A stretch of 64,000 bases of DNA from Guptibacillus algicola (GCF_020171805.1 NZ_JAIVAF010000003.1:310001-374000); one strand, 5' to 3'. Counted from the first letter of the stretch, positions 25,287-33,898 are shown. Made by a program: numbers and translations. The notes: a model not told the origin generated them from the letters alone.

Positions 25287-26569
25287 CTCACGTCTCCTGC
25301 AAGACGTATTCCAGTAAATTGCCAGCGTTTTTCAGGCCCGAAGAAATTACGATATGTGGGTCGAATATGAGATTGAGACGTGACGCAAGATCCTCCCCGT
25401 AAAATCATTTGACTGCTCATAAATTTAGCGTTGTATTCTCCAAGTGCACCATCGAGCGGTTTGTTGCCTGGGTAAGCCATGTATGGACTTTTCGTCCACT
25501 CCCACACATCTCCGTACGCTTTCTTGATCAGCCCTTCATCTTTTTTAGTAGCTGCTACAGGGTGGTAAATCCCATCTTCCACAAAGTTACCTGATATGGG
25601 CTGGTCACGAACCGCAACTTCCCATTCAGCTTCAGTTGGAAGACGTTTTCCAGCCCAGCTTGCGTACGCTTCTGCTTCATAATAGCTGATATGTGTGACG
25701 GGTTCTTCGTTGTTAACGGGTACGAAGCCATGTAGCGTGAATGTGTACCACGCTCCATCTTTCTTCTCCCAATGCAGTGGAGCTTTCCAACCTTCATTTT
25801 TCACGGTTGTCCATCCATCGGAAAGCCAGAATTCCGCTCGTTCGTATCCGCCATCTTCCATAAATGCTAGGTATTCTTCGTTCGTTACGGTTTTAGTCGC
25901 AAGCTCATACGGCTCTAGCCACACTTTATGTACCGGGCGTTCGTTATCGAAAGAGAAATCATCCCCTTCATCGATTCCGATTTCGACAAGTCCACCATTA
26001 AAAGACGCCCATTCTAAAGGAGTGGCTTCGCTGTGAGTCTTAGCTTTTCGGTCACGATAGACAGGCTTCAAAGGATTGATCGAGAAGTTATATTTAATAT
26101 CTGTCATAAGAAGTTCCTGATGCTGCTGTTCATGGTGTAAGCCAATCTCAATTAAGCCAGCAACTTCAGCTAGTTTTGTTTCATCTAAGCTCTGGATCAA
26201 AGTCTCTATTTCTTCGTCGATATCTTTTCGATACTGTTTTACTTTATTGATACTTGGACGACTTAATAGACCTCTCGCATGTCTCGGATAAAAGCTTCCA
26301 ACGCTTTCGTAATAAGAGTTGAATAAATACTCGAATTCTTCGTGGAAGGATGAGTAGCTATCATTGTGTTTTTTTAATATAAAGGTTTCAAAGAACCATG
26401 TGGTGTGAGCCATGTGCCATTTTGGCGGGCTAACATCTGCATGAGATTGAATCGTATAATCTTCTGTTTCGAGTGGCTGGACGAGTGTAGTAGTCATTTC
26501 TCTGATCGTATGATAAGACGTTAGCAAAGCGTTGCGTAACTCAGTCGTTTCCATGGATTGTTGTACCAT
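25283..26569 (-). CDS. egtB: EgtB-like ergothioneine biosynthesis sulfoxide synthase
   Basis: A DinB-like N-terminal domain carries the iron-ligand histidines (HMAHTTWFFET near residue 52 and HHEQQHQE near 148), and an FGE-sulfatase-like C-terminal domain contains NGGLVEIG, YEAEAYASWAGKRLPTEAEW and MILRGGSC. EgtB joins hercynine to cysteine or gamma-glutamylcysteine through an oxygen-dependent C-S bond. The frame is intact over 428 residues, the family length. GGGAGGAA precedes the ATG. Its operon partner egtD is broken, so hercynine may not be made unless another methyltransferase exists. Confidence 0.88.
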   Translation of the reverse strand: MVQQSMETTELRNALLTSYHTIREMTTTLVQPLETEDYTIQSHADVSPPKWHMAHTTWFFETFILKKHNDSYSSFHEEFEYLFNSYYESVGSFYPRHARGLLSRPSINKVKQYRKDIDEEIETLIQSLDETKLAEVAGLIEIGLHHEQQHQELLMTDIKYNFSINPLKPVYRDRKAKTHSEATPLEWASFNGGLVEIGIDEGDDFSFDNERPVHKVWLEPYELATKTVTNEEYLAFMEDGGYERAEFWLSDGWTTVKNEGWKAPLHWEKKDGAWYTFTLHGFVPVNNEEPVTHISYYEAEAYASWAGKRLPTEAEWEVAVRDQPISGNFVEDGIYHPVAATKKDEGLIKKAYGDVWEWTKSPYMAYPGNKPLDGALGEYNAKFMSSQMILRGGSCVTSQSHIRPTYRNFFGPEKRWQFTGIRLAGDVR

Positions 26570-26859
26570 AAGTTCCTCCCCAAATCATTATCGTATTTGC
26601 CAAACATATTCTTGCATTCATAACTATTACACATTCACTCTCAAAATCCTGTTTTTCCAATGTGCGTGATAGGATATGTTACTGAACGTTTACATTTCTC
26701 ACTTGTTCTAGATGGATCATTTTGGAATAATTAAGAGGGTAGTATCATTCACGTGGGAATAGGAGAAATGATGAGCAGCATCTATGATGAGCCTCTTTTC
26801 TCATTTTTAGGATTGGGTAATCGTAGAGCAAGATAGACGTTCGGTAGGGAGATGAAAAG

Positions 26860-27339
26860 GTGAGGTCAATCGTTGTAAACTGGGGCGAGTCACGGGTTTC
26901 GTTATCATGGCATGCGAGTAATACGCTTCCTCATAGGGAACTCATTACTAGCGTTCATGGGTTTTGTTTTAAAGATGGCAAGTTCCTGCTGGTCAAATTG
27001 AACGATCGAGGGTGGGACTTCCCAGGAGGTCATATTGAAGAGGGAGAAACGCCTGAAGAGTGCTTCCAGCGAGAGGCATTCGAGGAGGGGTATGTATCAG
27101 GTGCCTGTACGTTACTCGGCTCGATCGTTGTTGACCACAGGAACAATGATCAATGGGATGAATGGAGTCCTTATCCAAAGGTAGGGTACCAGGTCTTTTA
27201 CAGCATGGCGATTACGGAGGTTCACCCTTTTGAAGGCAACTATGAATCAGGGGAAAGAATCTTTATCGATGCGAAAGACGTGAAGATGTATTATTCGAAA
27301 TGGAACGATGTTTATCAAGACATATTAGATGGAATCTAA
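26860..27339 (+). CDS. Nudix hydrolase
   Basis: The Nudix box DFPGGHIEEGETPEECFQRE continues EAFEEGY, spanning about residues 53-78. The length is 159 aa. GTG start with TAGGGAG upstream. Its substrate is unknown; the N-terminal WGESRVSLSWHAS region is not a recognised domain. It stands alone with its own terminator. Confidence 0.85.
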   Translation: MRSIVVNWGESRVSLSWHASNTLPHRELITSVHGFCFKDGKFLLVKLNDRGWDFPGGHIEEGETPEECFQREAFEEGYVSGACTLLGSIVVDHRNNDQWDEWSPYPKVGYQVFYSMAITEVHPFEGNYESGERIFIDAKDVKMYYSKWNDVYQDILDGI

Positions 27340-27777
27340 GCGTAGGCTGGCTGCTGAGGAAAGGCGGGCAGCTTTTTTGTGTTTTTTATGAAGGCAATTA
27401 TTATACACTTGTTTTTACTAAAAGCAAGATGGGATTTATAGGGGTATTGATCTTTTTTCACCCGAAATAAAATAGGGAAATTCTACCTAAAAAACTATTC
27501 CTAAATTTCAGATAGTTCATTATAATCGAATTAGGGGGTGTGAAAATATAGCAGAAAAGAAAATGTTAAACAAAGGGAGTTGGGGATCCTCATGTTCACA
27601 TGAGGGTTTTAAAGTGTGCGTAAGTGTAATAACTATAGGAAGAAAATGTTCCTTGCGCATGAATACATAAGAGCCCTCTGAATGCCAATCCTGGTAAGAC
27701 AACATTCAGAGGGGTTCGAAGGTTTAAAAAACCAACTTCCTTAAGTATACCGCTTCTCACTCGTAAGGGGAACTGAA
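27340..27777. other. 438-bp intergenic region with three hairpins upstream of the comK-like gene
   Basis: A GC-rich hairpin followed by T6 (about 27346-27378) ends the Nudix gene. Further on, CCTCATG / CATGAGG plus T4 (27588-27610) looks like a terminator without an obvious gene before it. CCCTCTGAATG / CATTCAGAGGG (27674-27713) has an 18-base loop and lies 65 bases before the comK-like start. No ORF with a credible start is present, so a small RNA or leader is possible. Confidence 0.55.
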
Positions 27778-28317
27778 ATGAACCGAAGGACGTGTGATTA
27801 TGTTGGCGATATTAATAGTGAAGGGAATCAGAGAACAATGATCGTATGTGAGGAAATTGTATTAGAATATGAAATAAGTCGAACAACAGAAGCGCTTTTG
27901 CCTGCGAAAGAATTTTTACATGATACGAGAATATATGACCGCTCAGGTGTTTATTTATCAAAAAAATCGCAGATCGATTTGATTTGTGATGCTTGTCTTG
28001 AAGGTGGTTCGACCTATGATGGACGAAGAAAGGCGATGGTGTATCATCTGAAATATGAACACCAAACGCCGATCGTCATCTCCACGGCGAACGGCATTTG
28101 CGCATTTCCAACAGAGTCACCCGACAACCTTGATTGCTTTTGGATCTTCTATCATCACGTGAGAAATATGATGCCTCTTTCTAAACATAGCACGATCGTT
28201 CATTTCCATAGTGGTTTGAAATTAGAAGTACCTGTCTCATATGCAAGATTGCAAAAGCAGATGGAAAGGATGGGGCGCTGCATCAGTCACTATTCCAATA
28301 ATCCGGTGTATTGTTAA
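27778..28317 (+). CDS. comK: ComK-like competence transcription factor
   Basis: The central block GGSTYDGRRKAMVYHLKYEH, then PIVISTANGICAFPTESP and CFWIFYHHV, aligns with the ComK core (SSYAGRKAGTYEVT, HKPPIMVDPSNQIFLFPTLS, CGWISHVHV). The C-terminal FHSGLKLEVPVSYARLQKQM matches FSNGKTMELPISYNSFENQV. ComK is the DNA-binding master activator of competence genes, acting as dimers at AT-rich K-boxes. At 179 residues it lacks the extended B. subtilis tail used for MecA-mediated degradation. AAGGGGAA precedes the ATG. It may be ComK1 or a ComK2-type paralogue. Confidence 0.82.
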   Translation: MNRRTCDYVGDINSEGNQRTMIVCEEIVLEYEISRTTEALLPAKEFLHDTRIYDRSGVYLSKKSQIDLICDACLEGGSTYDGRRKAMVYHLKYEHQTPIVISTANGICAFPTESPDNLDCFWIFYHHVRNMMPLSKHSTIVHFHSGLKLEVPVSYARLQKQMERMGRCISHYSNNPVYC

Positions 28318-28422
28318 TCCACTTTGCTTACTATTAAAAAGTGGTACATTCCTCTTCTCCTGAATATATATTGTTTTAGGTATGATTATAATCAACTTTG
28401 TGAGACAGAGGGGGGAATGAAG

Positions 28423-28773
28423 ATGAGCTGGTATTGTAAGGTGCTTAAGGAGTATGTGAACTTCAAAGGTAGAGCTCGTCGAAAAGAGTATTGGATGTTC
28501 TTTCTTGTTCACGTGATTATTTGTGCTCTTCTTTCGTGGATTCAAACCGCTGCTGATTTCGGTGTGGTACTGACTACTATTTATTCGCTAGCTGTTGTTT
28601 TACCAGCGTTAGCAGTTGCAGTAAGACGCTTACACGATACAGGGAAGAGTGGTTGGTGGGTGCTGATTTCATTCGTTCCAATCGTTGGTTCGATCATCTT
28701 GATCGTCTTCCTCGTGCTCGATAGTGTGGATGACAATAAGTATGGAGCAAATCCAAAGACTGCTCAAATATAA
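28423..28773 (+). CDS. DUF805 family membrane protein
   Basis: The start MSWYCKVLKEYVNFKGRARR and the segment RKEYWMF, AVRRLHDTGKSGWW and DSVDDNKYG are the DUF805 signature. Three or four membrane helices are expected over 117 residues. GAGGGGGG supports the ATG at 28423; the ATG at 28417 is too close to it. The role of DUF805 is not known. Confidence 0.86.
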   Translation: MSWYCKVLKEYVNFKGRARRKEYWMFFLVHVIICALLSWIQTAADFGVVLTTIYSLAVVLPALAVAVRRLHDTGKSGWWVLISFVPIVGSIILIVFLVLDSVDDNKYGANPKTAQI

Positions 28774-28784
28774 CGACATCGTAA

Positions 28785-28818
28785 AGCTGTCAGTATCATG
28801 TACTGGCAGTTTTTTTTG
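28785..28818 (+). terminator. intrinsic terminator
   Basis: CTGTCAGTA / TACTGGCAG stem (one G-T pair), five-base loop, then T8. Confidence 0.86.
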
Positions 28819-28892
28819 TGTTTGAAAAGGATAATTTCTCTTGATTGTTGTGAGAATAGAAAGTGACAGAAAAAATAGAGGATGTTCTGAAC

Positions 28893-29681
28893 ATGGACAA
28901 CTATTCGAACGATAATACGGCAAGGCGATACAGGGCCTTTGTAAGCATATGGGGCACAACACAATTGCATTTACGAAATCCATACGTAATTGCCTGGTGG
29001 TCAGTTGCGTTTCCCGGATTCGGTCATTTGCTGCTGTCAAAATATTTAAGGGGATTTGTATTGTTTGCATGGGAAGTTGTTGTAAATATGAATGCTCATG
29101 TTAACACGGCTATGATTTATTCGTTTCAAGGTGAAATTCAATTAGCAAAAGAAGCTCTAGATACACGTTGGCTTTTAATTTACATACCCGTCTATATTTT
29201 TGCGATATGGGATAGCTACCGGACTACAGTAGATTTGAATAAAGTATATTTGTTGGCCGATATGGAGGATCATCGCATGAACACGTTTAGTCTTGGGGCG
29301 TTTGAAATCAATTACTTAGATAAACGAAATCCAGTAATGGCAGCACTATGGTCCTTGTTGATGCCAGGTCTTGGACAAATGTATCTTCATCGGATCGTAA
29401 CGGCCTTTTTTATCATTGTTTGGTGTGTGACATTTTTCTATTTCTCCCATGTGCTCGAGGCAATCTCTTTGCTCTTTCTCGGAGACATAAAAGAAGCAAC
29501 AAATGTTCTTAAACCTGATTGGCTGTTAATGATTCCTTCTCTTTATGGATTTGCAATATATGATGCTTACGTTAATACAGTAGAAAACAATAAGCTCTAT
29601 AAAAAAGTACAAAGGGGATATCTTATTCAAACATACCAATCTCAAGGATTTGTAGTTAAGAAAGGAAAGAAACTGATATGA
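28893..29681 (+). CDS. duplicated TM2-like membrane protein
   Basis: The protein contains two homologous halves: NPYVIAWWSVAFPGFGHLLL (about residue 29) and NPVMAALWSLLMPGLGQMYL (about residue 145), each followed by membrane helices, a GEI/GDIKEA motif, and D.YRTTVDLNK versus DAYVNTVENNK. This is an internal duplication of a TM2-like unit. The ATG at 28893 sits behind AGAGGATG; a GTG at 28863 is less likely. Its stop overlaps the next gene's ATG. Function is unknown. Confidence 0.68.
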   Translation: MDNYSNDNTARRYRAFVSIWGTTQLHLRNPYVIAWWSVAFPGFGHLLLSKYLRGFVLFAWEVVVNMNAHVNTAMIYSFQGEIQLAKEALDTRWLLIYIPVYIFAIWDSYRTTVDLNKVYLLADMEDHRMNTFSLGAFEINYLDKRNPVMAALWSLLMPGLGQMYLHRIVTAFFIIVWCVTFFYFSHVLEAISLLFLGDIKEATNVLKPDWLLMIPSLYGFAIYDAYVNTVENNKLYKKVQRGYLIQTYQSQGFVVKKGKKLI

Positions 29682-30152
29682 GCGCCATGCAAATTTTCTC
29701 TACTTTTGAAAATCATGCTTATCTTGAAAATCGCAATCTCAAATCTTGAGAAACAAGGGATTCATCGAGAAAAAATTTATGCAGTACCGCTCGATAAACG
29801 AGCAGAAACAAGGAAAATATTCGATTCTCTTCATTACTCGGACGGTGTTTCCCTAATCGATATAGGGTTGCCACTTGCAACCGCATTTTCAGTCGTAACA
29901 GCAAGTGTGGGTTTTGAATTAGACTGGGGACCTATTTATTGGGGGCTTATTGGTGCAGTAACTGGTTTTCTTTTAGGTTTATTAATAAGATTAGTGATAC
30001 TTTGGAAAACGGAAAAAAAAGAGACGCGATTAAAAGGAAAAAAGGCAGATGTTGTGTTGATTGTAGAATGTGAGAAATCGATGGGGGAAAAAGTGGAGAA
30101 AATACTGTGGGAGCATCTTGCCATGGGATTAGCGAAAGTGGAAAGTAATTGA
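29678..30152 (+). pseudogene. small membrane protein, frameshifted near its start
   Basis: The coupled ATG at 29678 (ATGA overlap, AAGGAAAG upstream) opens a frame reading MSAMQIFSTFENHAYLEN that stops after 23 codons. The frame one base over continues AISNLEKQGIHREKIYAVPL to a two-helix membrane domain (about residues 68-102) and a basic tail. Removing one base near 29732 joins them into LENAISNLEKQGI, a typical start for this protein type, in which a ferredoxin-like head precedes a membrane anchor. Without the shift, the remaining frame has no ribosome site. Real mutation or sequence error. Confidence 0.58.
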
Positions 30153-30169
30153 TGCTAGCTCAGAAGAAT

Positions 30170-30202
30170 AAGAAGAAAGCTGTGAAGAGTTTCTCCACAG
30201 CC
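30170..30202. terminator. probable terminator between convergent genes
   Basis: GCTGTG / CACAGC arms around a loop with partial AG/CT pairing; the minus-strand side continues into a T-rich tract, favouring termination of the RsbR-like gene. Confidence 0.55.
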
Positions 30203-30210
30203 TGAAATTC

Positions 30211-31056
30211 CTAGTCTTCAGTTTCTTCGTTGCTTGACATCGCTTGAGCTAAGTTCGCTGAGATGTTCACATCTCCGAAATCGATACCAAGTTGGACGGC
30301 AGTTTGCGCAATTTCTGGGCGAATTCCAGATAGTGTCGTCGTCACGCCGATGAGCTTAAGCCCTGTGATCAACTGGAATATTTGCTGAGCGACCATCGTA
30401 TCGACCATGAGAACACCAGAAAGGTCTAGGAATAAATGATCGACGCCTTTTTCAATACAGCCTGTTAAGGTGTTATCGATAATGGCAGTTGCTCGTTCAT
30501 CATCGATGTCGCCAATAAGCGGTAGGAGCGCGCGGCCTTTTTGTAGCGAGATCAATGGAGAGCTTAAATCATTGATCGTCTTTTGTTGTTCTTCGATCTT
30601 CTTGTTGAGGTGTTCTGCTTTCCCTTCGAACACACGCATCATAACAATATCGAACGCATCAAAGATAACGGTTTTCCAGAGGTCCATCTTTTCCTGTGAA
30701 ACAGGGTAGTCCTGTTCGTTGGCAAATTGCTGGATGTAGTTAATATACTGCTCACGAACTCGTAGAAACTCCCTCATAATCATGTGAGTGGGTGTCTTTA
30801 TATGTTCTGGATCTGTTGCAATCTCCATGATCCATTCGTCAAATTCTTTGAAGAATTCTTCCTTTTCCATGACGAAAATTTTGCAAAGATGGTGATGGAA
30901 AGCCATGTTTTGAGCCTTTAGGTTCTCGATCACCCTTGGATCATTTGAAGAGTACACACCCTCGGGATCTGATTTATCAAGTGATTCATACCATTCTTCG
31001 GTAAGTTCTTCTGCTTTGTTTAGTAGAAATTCGTGGAGCTCCGTGTTTCGCTGCAT
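30211..31056 (-). CDS. rsbRD: RsbR-type stressosome protein (RsbRD/YqhA-like)
   Basis: An N-terminal non-heme globin-like helical domain (about residues 1-150) is joined to a C-terminal STAS domain with LFLDLSGVLMVDTMVAQQIF and TTLSGIRPEIAQTAVQLG; the conserved Thr residues in these motifs are RsbT phosphorylation sites in RsbR paralogues. These proteins build the 1.8-MDa stressosome that controls sigma-B through RsbT. GAGGAGAA supports the ATG at 31056; a longer frame to 31149 lacks a site. At 281 residues it fits the YqhA/RsbRD branch. Confidence 0.82.
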   Translation of the reverse strand: MQRNTELHEFLLNKAEELTEEWYESLDKSDPEGVYSSNDPRVIENLKAQNMAFHHHLCKIFVMEKEEFFKEFDEWIMEIATDPEHIKTPTHMIMREFLRVREQYINYIQQFANEQDYPVSQEKMDLWKTVIFDAFDIVMMRVFEGKAEHLNKKIEEQQKTINDLSSPLISLQKGRALLPLIGDIDDERATAIIDNTLTGCIEKGVDHLFLDLSGVLMVDTMVAQQIFQLITGLKLIGVTTTLSGIRPEIAQTAVQLGIDFGDVNISANLAQAMSSNEETED

Positions 31057-31240
31057 ATCATTTTCTCCTCTCGTACCTTCTCGATCTATTTGTTGTAACG
31101 GTCTTTTTCTTACTAGTTGTAAAATTACAGGGCGTTCGTTAGAAGACAAAATGATGTAGGATTACATATAAGTTCATATCATTCCTTCTCATGTTACTCA
31201 AGATAGAGCATTAGTGCAAACAAAAAAATAATAACAATAA

Positions 31241-31264
31241 GGGGTCAGGCACGTGCCTGACCCC
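31241..31264. repeat. GTCAGGCAC/GTGCCTGAC palindrome, copy A
   Basis: Perfect 24-bp palindrome with core GTCAGGCACGTGCCTGAC flanked by GGG and CCC. It contains the last five codons (GQARA) and the stop of the minus-strand TetR gene. Confidence 0.9.
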
Positions 31265-32129
31265 CTATTATTTCTTCTATTTTCATTAAGTCTTCCGTTA
31301 CCGATTCAGGAATCGTTGTTTGGAGTGTTGTGAGAGCGCTCTTCATCAAGTGATACCGCGGTTCATTAGACTGTGTGAATTCGTCTCGAATAAATTCAAG
31401 CAGCTCATAGTAATGAGAACAATCAGCTGATCCTTTTAATTTTTTCTTCATACAGAGTACGGCATAGTTAAGCTGTTCTTTTCGTGATTGATCTTTCAGT
31501 TCTGCATCTGGGAGCCAGTTTTTTAAATCATCTGGTTCGATCAGCTGTTCACCGCTATCTGTTACTTCTTTAACAATTTTCTCGATACGATTAACGGTAT
31601 AGTTTACGACGAGTTGAATGTTCACAGTAGATCCATGCGTGCGCGCATAGTATTTTGTGTTTTGATGAAGGATGCCTAGAAACATGATGGCGCAATCCAA
31701 AAGGTATGGCTTCGAATCCACGCTGAATAGATCTTCAAAGCGATGGTAGACCCACTGAAGCATTCGCGCCTGACTTTCTTTAATGTATTCTTTTATATCT
31801 TCATCCGGTGAGAGAACAACTTCTTCAAATAAGGTAAGAAGACGATTCTTTCTGTTCGTATTCATCTGGGTTTCAATTTGCTTCTTGAAGACATCGATAT
31901 TTGCGGCATCTTTTCCTGTCATCAAGCTATTTCGCTTCGTTTCCATCTCCTCGAGAAGTGATTTGAACAGCGCGATCAACAGCTCGTTTTTCGATGAAAA
32001 GTAGTTATAGAATGTTCCTTTTGAAATGTTTGTATAGTCGAGAATATCTTGGATCGAAGTTGCCTGAAAACCCCGATCAATAAATAGTTCATGAGCTTTT
32101 ATAATAACCTGTTGCTTCCGATCGTTCAT
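31245..32129 (-). CDS. TetR family transcriptional regulator
   Basis: The N-terminal helix-turn-helix includes IIKAHELFIDRGFQATSIQD and TNISKGTFYNYFSSKNELL, standard for TetR. The long ligand domain (about 240 residues) is larger than usual. The ATG at 32129 matches the family N-terminus; an upstream frame to 32210 is not needed. It is divergent from an MFS drug-efflux-like gene, the classic repressor-pump arrangement. The last five residues, GQARA, and the stop codon come from a palindromic repeat, so the native C-terminus may have been replaced. Confidence 0.86.
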   Translation of the reverse strand: MNDRKQQVIIKAHELFIDRGFQATSIQDILDYTNISKGTFYNYFSSKNELLIALFKSLLEEMETKRNSLMTGKDAANIDVFKKQIETQMNTNRKNRLLTLFEEVVLSPDEDIKEYIKESQARMLQWVYHRFEDLFSVDSKPYLLDCAIMFLGILHQNTKYYARTHGSTVNIQLVVNYTVNRIEKIVKEVTDSGEQLIEPDDLKNWLPDAELKDQSRKEQLNYAVLCMKKKLKGSADCSHYYELLEFIRDEFTQSNEPRYHLMKSALTTLQTTIPESVTEDLMKIEEIIGGQARA

Positions 32130-32157
32130 CTCATCATCACCCTGCGCTTGAATTTGG

Positions 32158-32170
32158 AGGTATACTACCT
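32158..32170. promoter_or_regulatory. candidate TetR operator palindrome
   Basis: AGGTATACTACCT, an inverted repeat of AGGTA around TAC, lies 29 bases before the TetR start in the divergent promoter region. Confidence 0.45.
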
Positions 32171-32250
32171 GTATAAAAATGATGATACATGATTTCTTTG
32201 TAAAGAACAAACGTGTATATACGTAGGGAGAGAAAGGTGTTGATTAAATT

Positions 32251-32311
32251 GAACCGATGGTATAAACTGTTCATAGTGAACTTGTGGTATAAAAATTGAA
32301 CCAGAGGTATA
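32251..32311 (+). promoter_or_regulatory. three direct repeats GAACnnnnGGTATA before the MFS gene
   Basis: GAACCGATGGTATA (32251), GAACTTGTGGTATA (32278) and GAACCAGAGGTATA (32298) share both halves with a variable middle. The GGTATA part also occurs in the palindrome at 32158. They are likely binding sites for the divergent TetR protein. Confidence 0.5.
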
Positions 32312-32323
32312 GGAGAGGATCAT

Positions 32324-33802
32324 ATGAATGCAACGATGAATGAAACACCTCGTCCACAGTATGGGATTCTAGCAGTGCTCATCGTGGGAGCGTTCATTGC
32401 ATTTTTGAACAATACATTATTAAATATAGCTCTGCCATCCATTATGGCAGATTTACAAGTCGGAACAGCGACAGTTCAGTGGTTAACGACAGGGTTTATG
32501 CTTGTGAATGGAATCATGATTCCTGCCACGGCTTTTTTAATTGAGAAATTTTCAGTACGGCGCTTGTTTCTTGCGGCGATGGGGCTGTTTGCGATCGGAA
32601 CGATTGTTGCGGGGATGGCCGATGTCTTTCCTGTTTTATTAGGAGGGAGAATGCTTCAAGCATCAGGGTCAGCGATCATGATGCCGCTCTTAATGAACGT
32701 GATGCTCGTAAGTTTTCCGATTGAAAAACGAGGCGCAGCGATGGGTGTGTTCGGATTGATCCTGATGGCGGCACCGGCAATTGGGCCTACACTTTCAGGG
32801 TGGATCATTGAACATTACGATTGGAGAATGCTGTTTCACTTTGTCACTCCAATTGCGATTGGCGTCCTGTTGCTCGGCTTCTTTTTATTAAAGGATAAAA
32901 AAGATAAGGTCGTCTTAAAACTTGATATTCTTTCACTCGTTTTATCGAGTGCAGGTTTTGGTGGCATTCTTTACGGGTTCAGTTCAGCAGGAAGCAAAGG
33001 GTGGGATAGCCCGCATGTGACCGTCACGCTTGCAGTCGGTGTGATTTCACTAGTCACCTTTATCGTGAGACAGTCAAAACTAGAGCGACCGATGCTCAAC
33101 TTCACGATTTTTAAATATCCGATGTTCGCGCTATCTTCTTCCATCACGATGGTCATCAACATGGCGCTGTTCTCAGGGATGTTACTTTTACCCATTTACG
33201 TACAGACAATCAGAGGCATATCGCCGTTTGACGCAGGAATTATGATGCTACCTGGGGCGCTTGTGATGGCCTTCATGTCACCGATAACAGGGCGGCTTTT
33301 CGATAAGTATGGTGGGCGTGTGCTTGCGATGACAGGTCTTACCATCACAGTTGTGACAACATACTTGTTCAGTACGCTTTCGTTAGAAACAACGTACACA
33401 TACTTGATGGTTCTTCACGCGGTACGAATGTTTGGGATGTCTATGGTGATGATGCCGGTATCAACGAATGGCCTCAACCAGCTGCCAGCGAAATTCTATC
33501 CCCACGGTACAGCGATGAATAACACGCTGAACCAAGTTTCAGGAGCGATCGGAACGGCACTTCTCGTAACGGTCATGTCGACACAGACAGAATCGACTGC
33601 TTCAGAGCTATCTGTTACTGGTGCGGGTGAGCAGCAAATCATGATGAAGGCGATGCTTGAAGGCATTAATTTAGCATTCTTCGTAGCTACATTTATTGCG
33701 GGTGTGGCGCTCGTGCTGTCATTCTTCATTAGAAGACCAGGTAAAGTTGATAAGCCAGTAGTAGATGACAAAATTATGGTGAGGGGTCAGGCACGTGCCT
33801 GA
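32324..33802 (+). CDS. MFS transporter, DHA2 (EmrB/QacA-like) drug exporter
   Basis: About 14 membrane helices are predicted over 492 residues. The family landmarks are LNIALPSIMADL, the loop FLIEKFSVRRLFLAAMGLFA, and motif C AAPAIGPTLSGWIIEHYDWR. Such pumps export toxic compounds by proton antiport. AGGAGAGG precedes the ATG. The divergent TetR gene probably represses it. The last residues RGQARA and the stop codon lie within a palindromic repeat that also serves as a hairpin. Confidence 0.9.
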   Translation: MNATMNETPRPQYGILAVLIVGAFIAFLNNTLLNIALPSIMADLQVGTATVQWLTTGFMLVNGIMIPATAFLIEKFSVRRLFLAAMGLFAIGTIVAGMADVFPVLLGGRMLQASGSAIMMPLLMNVMLVSFPIEKRGAAMGVFGLILMAAPAIGPTLSGWIIEHYDWRMLFHFVTPIAIGVLLLGFFLLKDKKDKVVLKLDILSLVLSSAGFGGILYGFSSAGSKGWDSPHVTVTLAVGVISLVTFIVRQSKLERPMLNFTIFKYPMFALSSSITMVINMALFSGMLLLPIYVQTIRGISPFDAGIMMLPGALVMAFMSPITGRLFDKYGGRVLAMTGLTITVVTTYLFSTLSLETTYTYLMVLHAVRMFGMSMVMMPVSTNGLNQLPAKFYPHGTAMNNTLNQVSGAIGTALLVTVMSTQTESTASELSVTGAGEQQIMMKAMLEGINLAFFVATFIAGVALVLSFFIRRPGKVDKPVVDDKIMVRGQARA

Positions 33803-33809
33803 CCCCTCA
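33780..33809. repeat. GTCAGGCAC/GTGCCTGAC palindrome, copy B
   Basis: Perfect 30-bp palindrome with the same core as copy A. It encodes the MFS C-terminal GQARA and stop, and could fold as a terminator. Confidence 0.9.
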
Positions 33810-33836
33810 TTTATTTTCTCTTGCTGGTTTACACAC

Positions 33837-33882
33837 ATTACTGTATGATACATAGTATAGATAGTGTATGACATACAGTAAT
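33837..33882. promoter_or_regulatory. twin palindromic operators for the PadR regulator
   Basis: TGTATGATACA (33842-33852) and TGTATGACATACA (33865-33877) are both perfect palindromes with centres 24 bp apart, and the whole block is closed by ATTACTGTATG / CATACAGTAAT arms. It lies 17 bases upstream of padR. Confidence 0.6.
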
Positions 33883-33898
33883 AGAAAGCAGTGATGGA

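Noticed and set aside
26768-26836. 17-codon ORF behind AGGAGAAATG
   Set aside because: Too short and without a pattern; could be a leader peptide but nothing attenuator-like follows.
27101-27116. GGTGCCTGTAC in the Nudix gene resembling a repeat end
   Set aside because: Coding sequence with no further repeat features.
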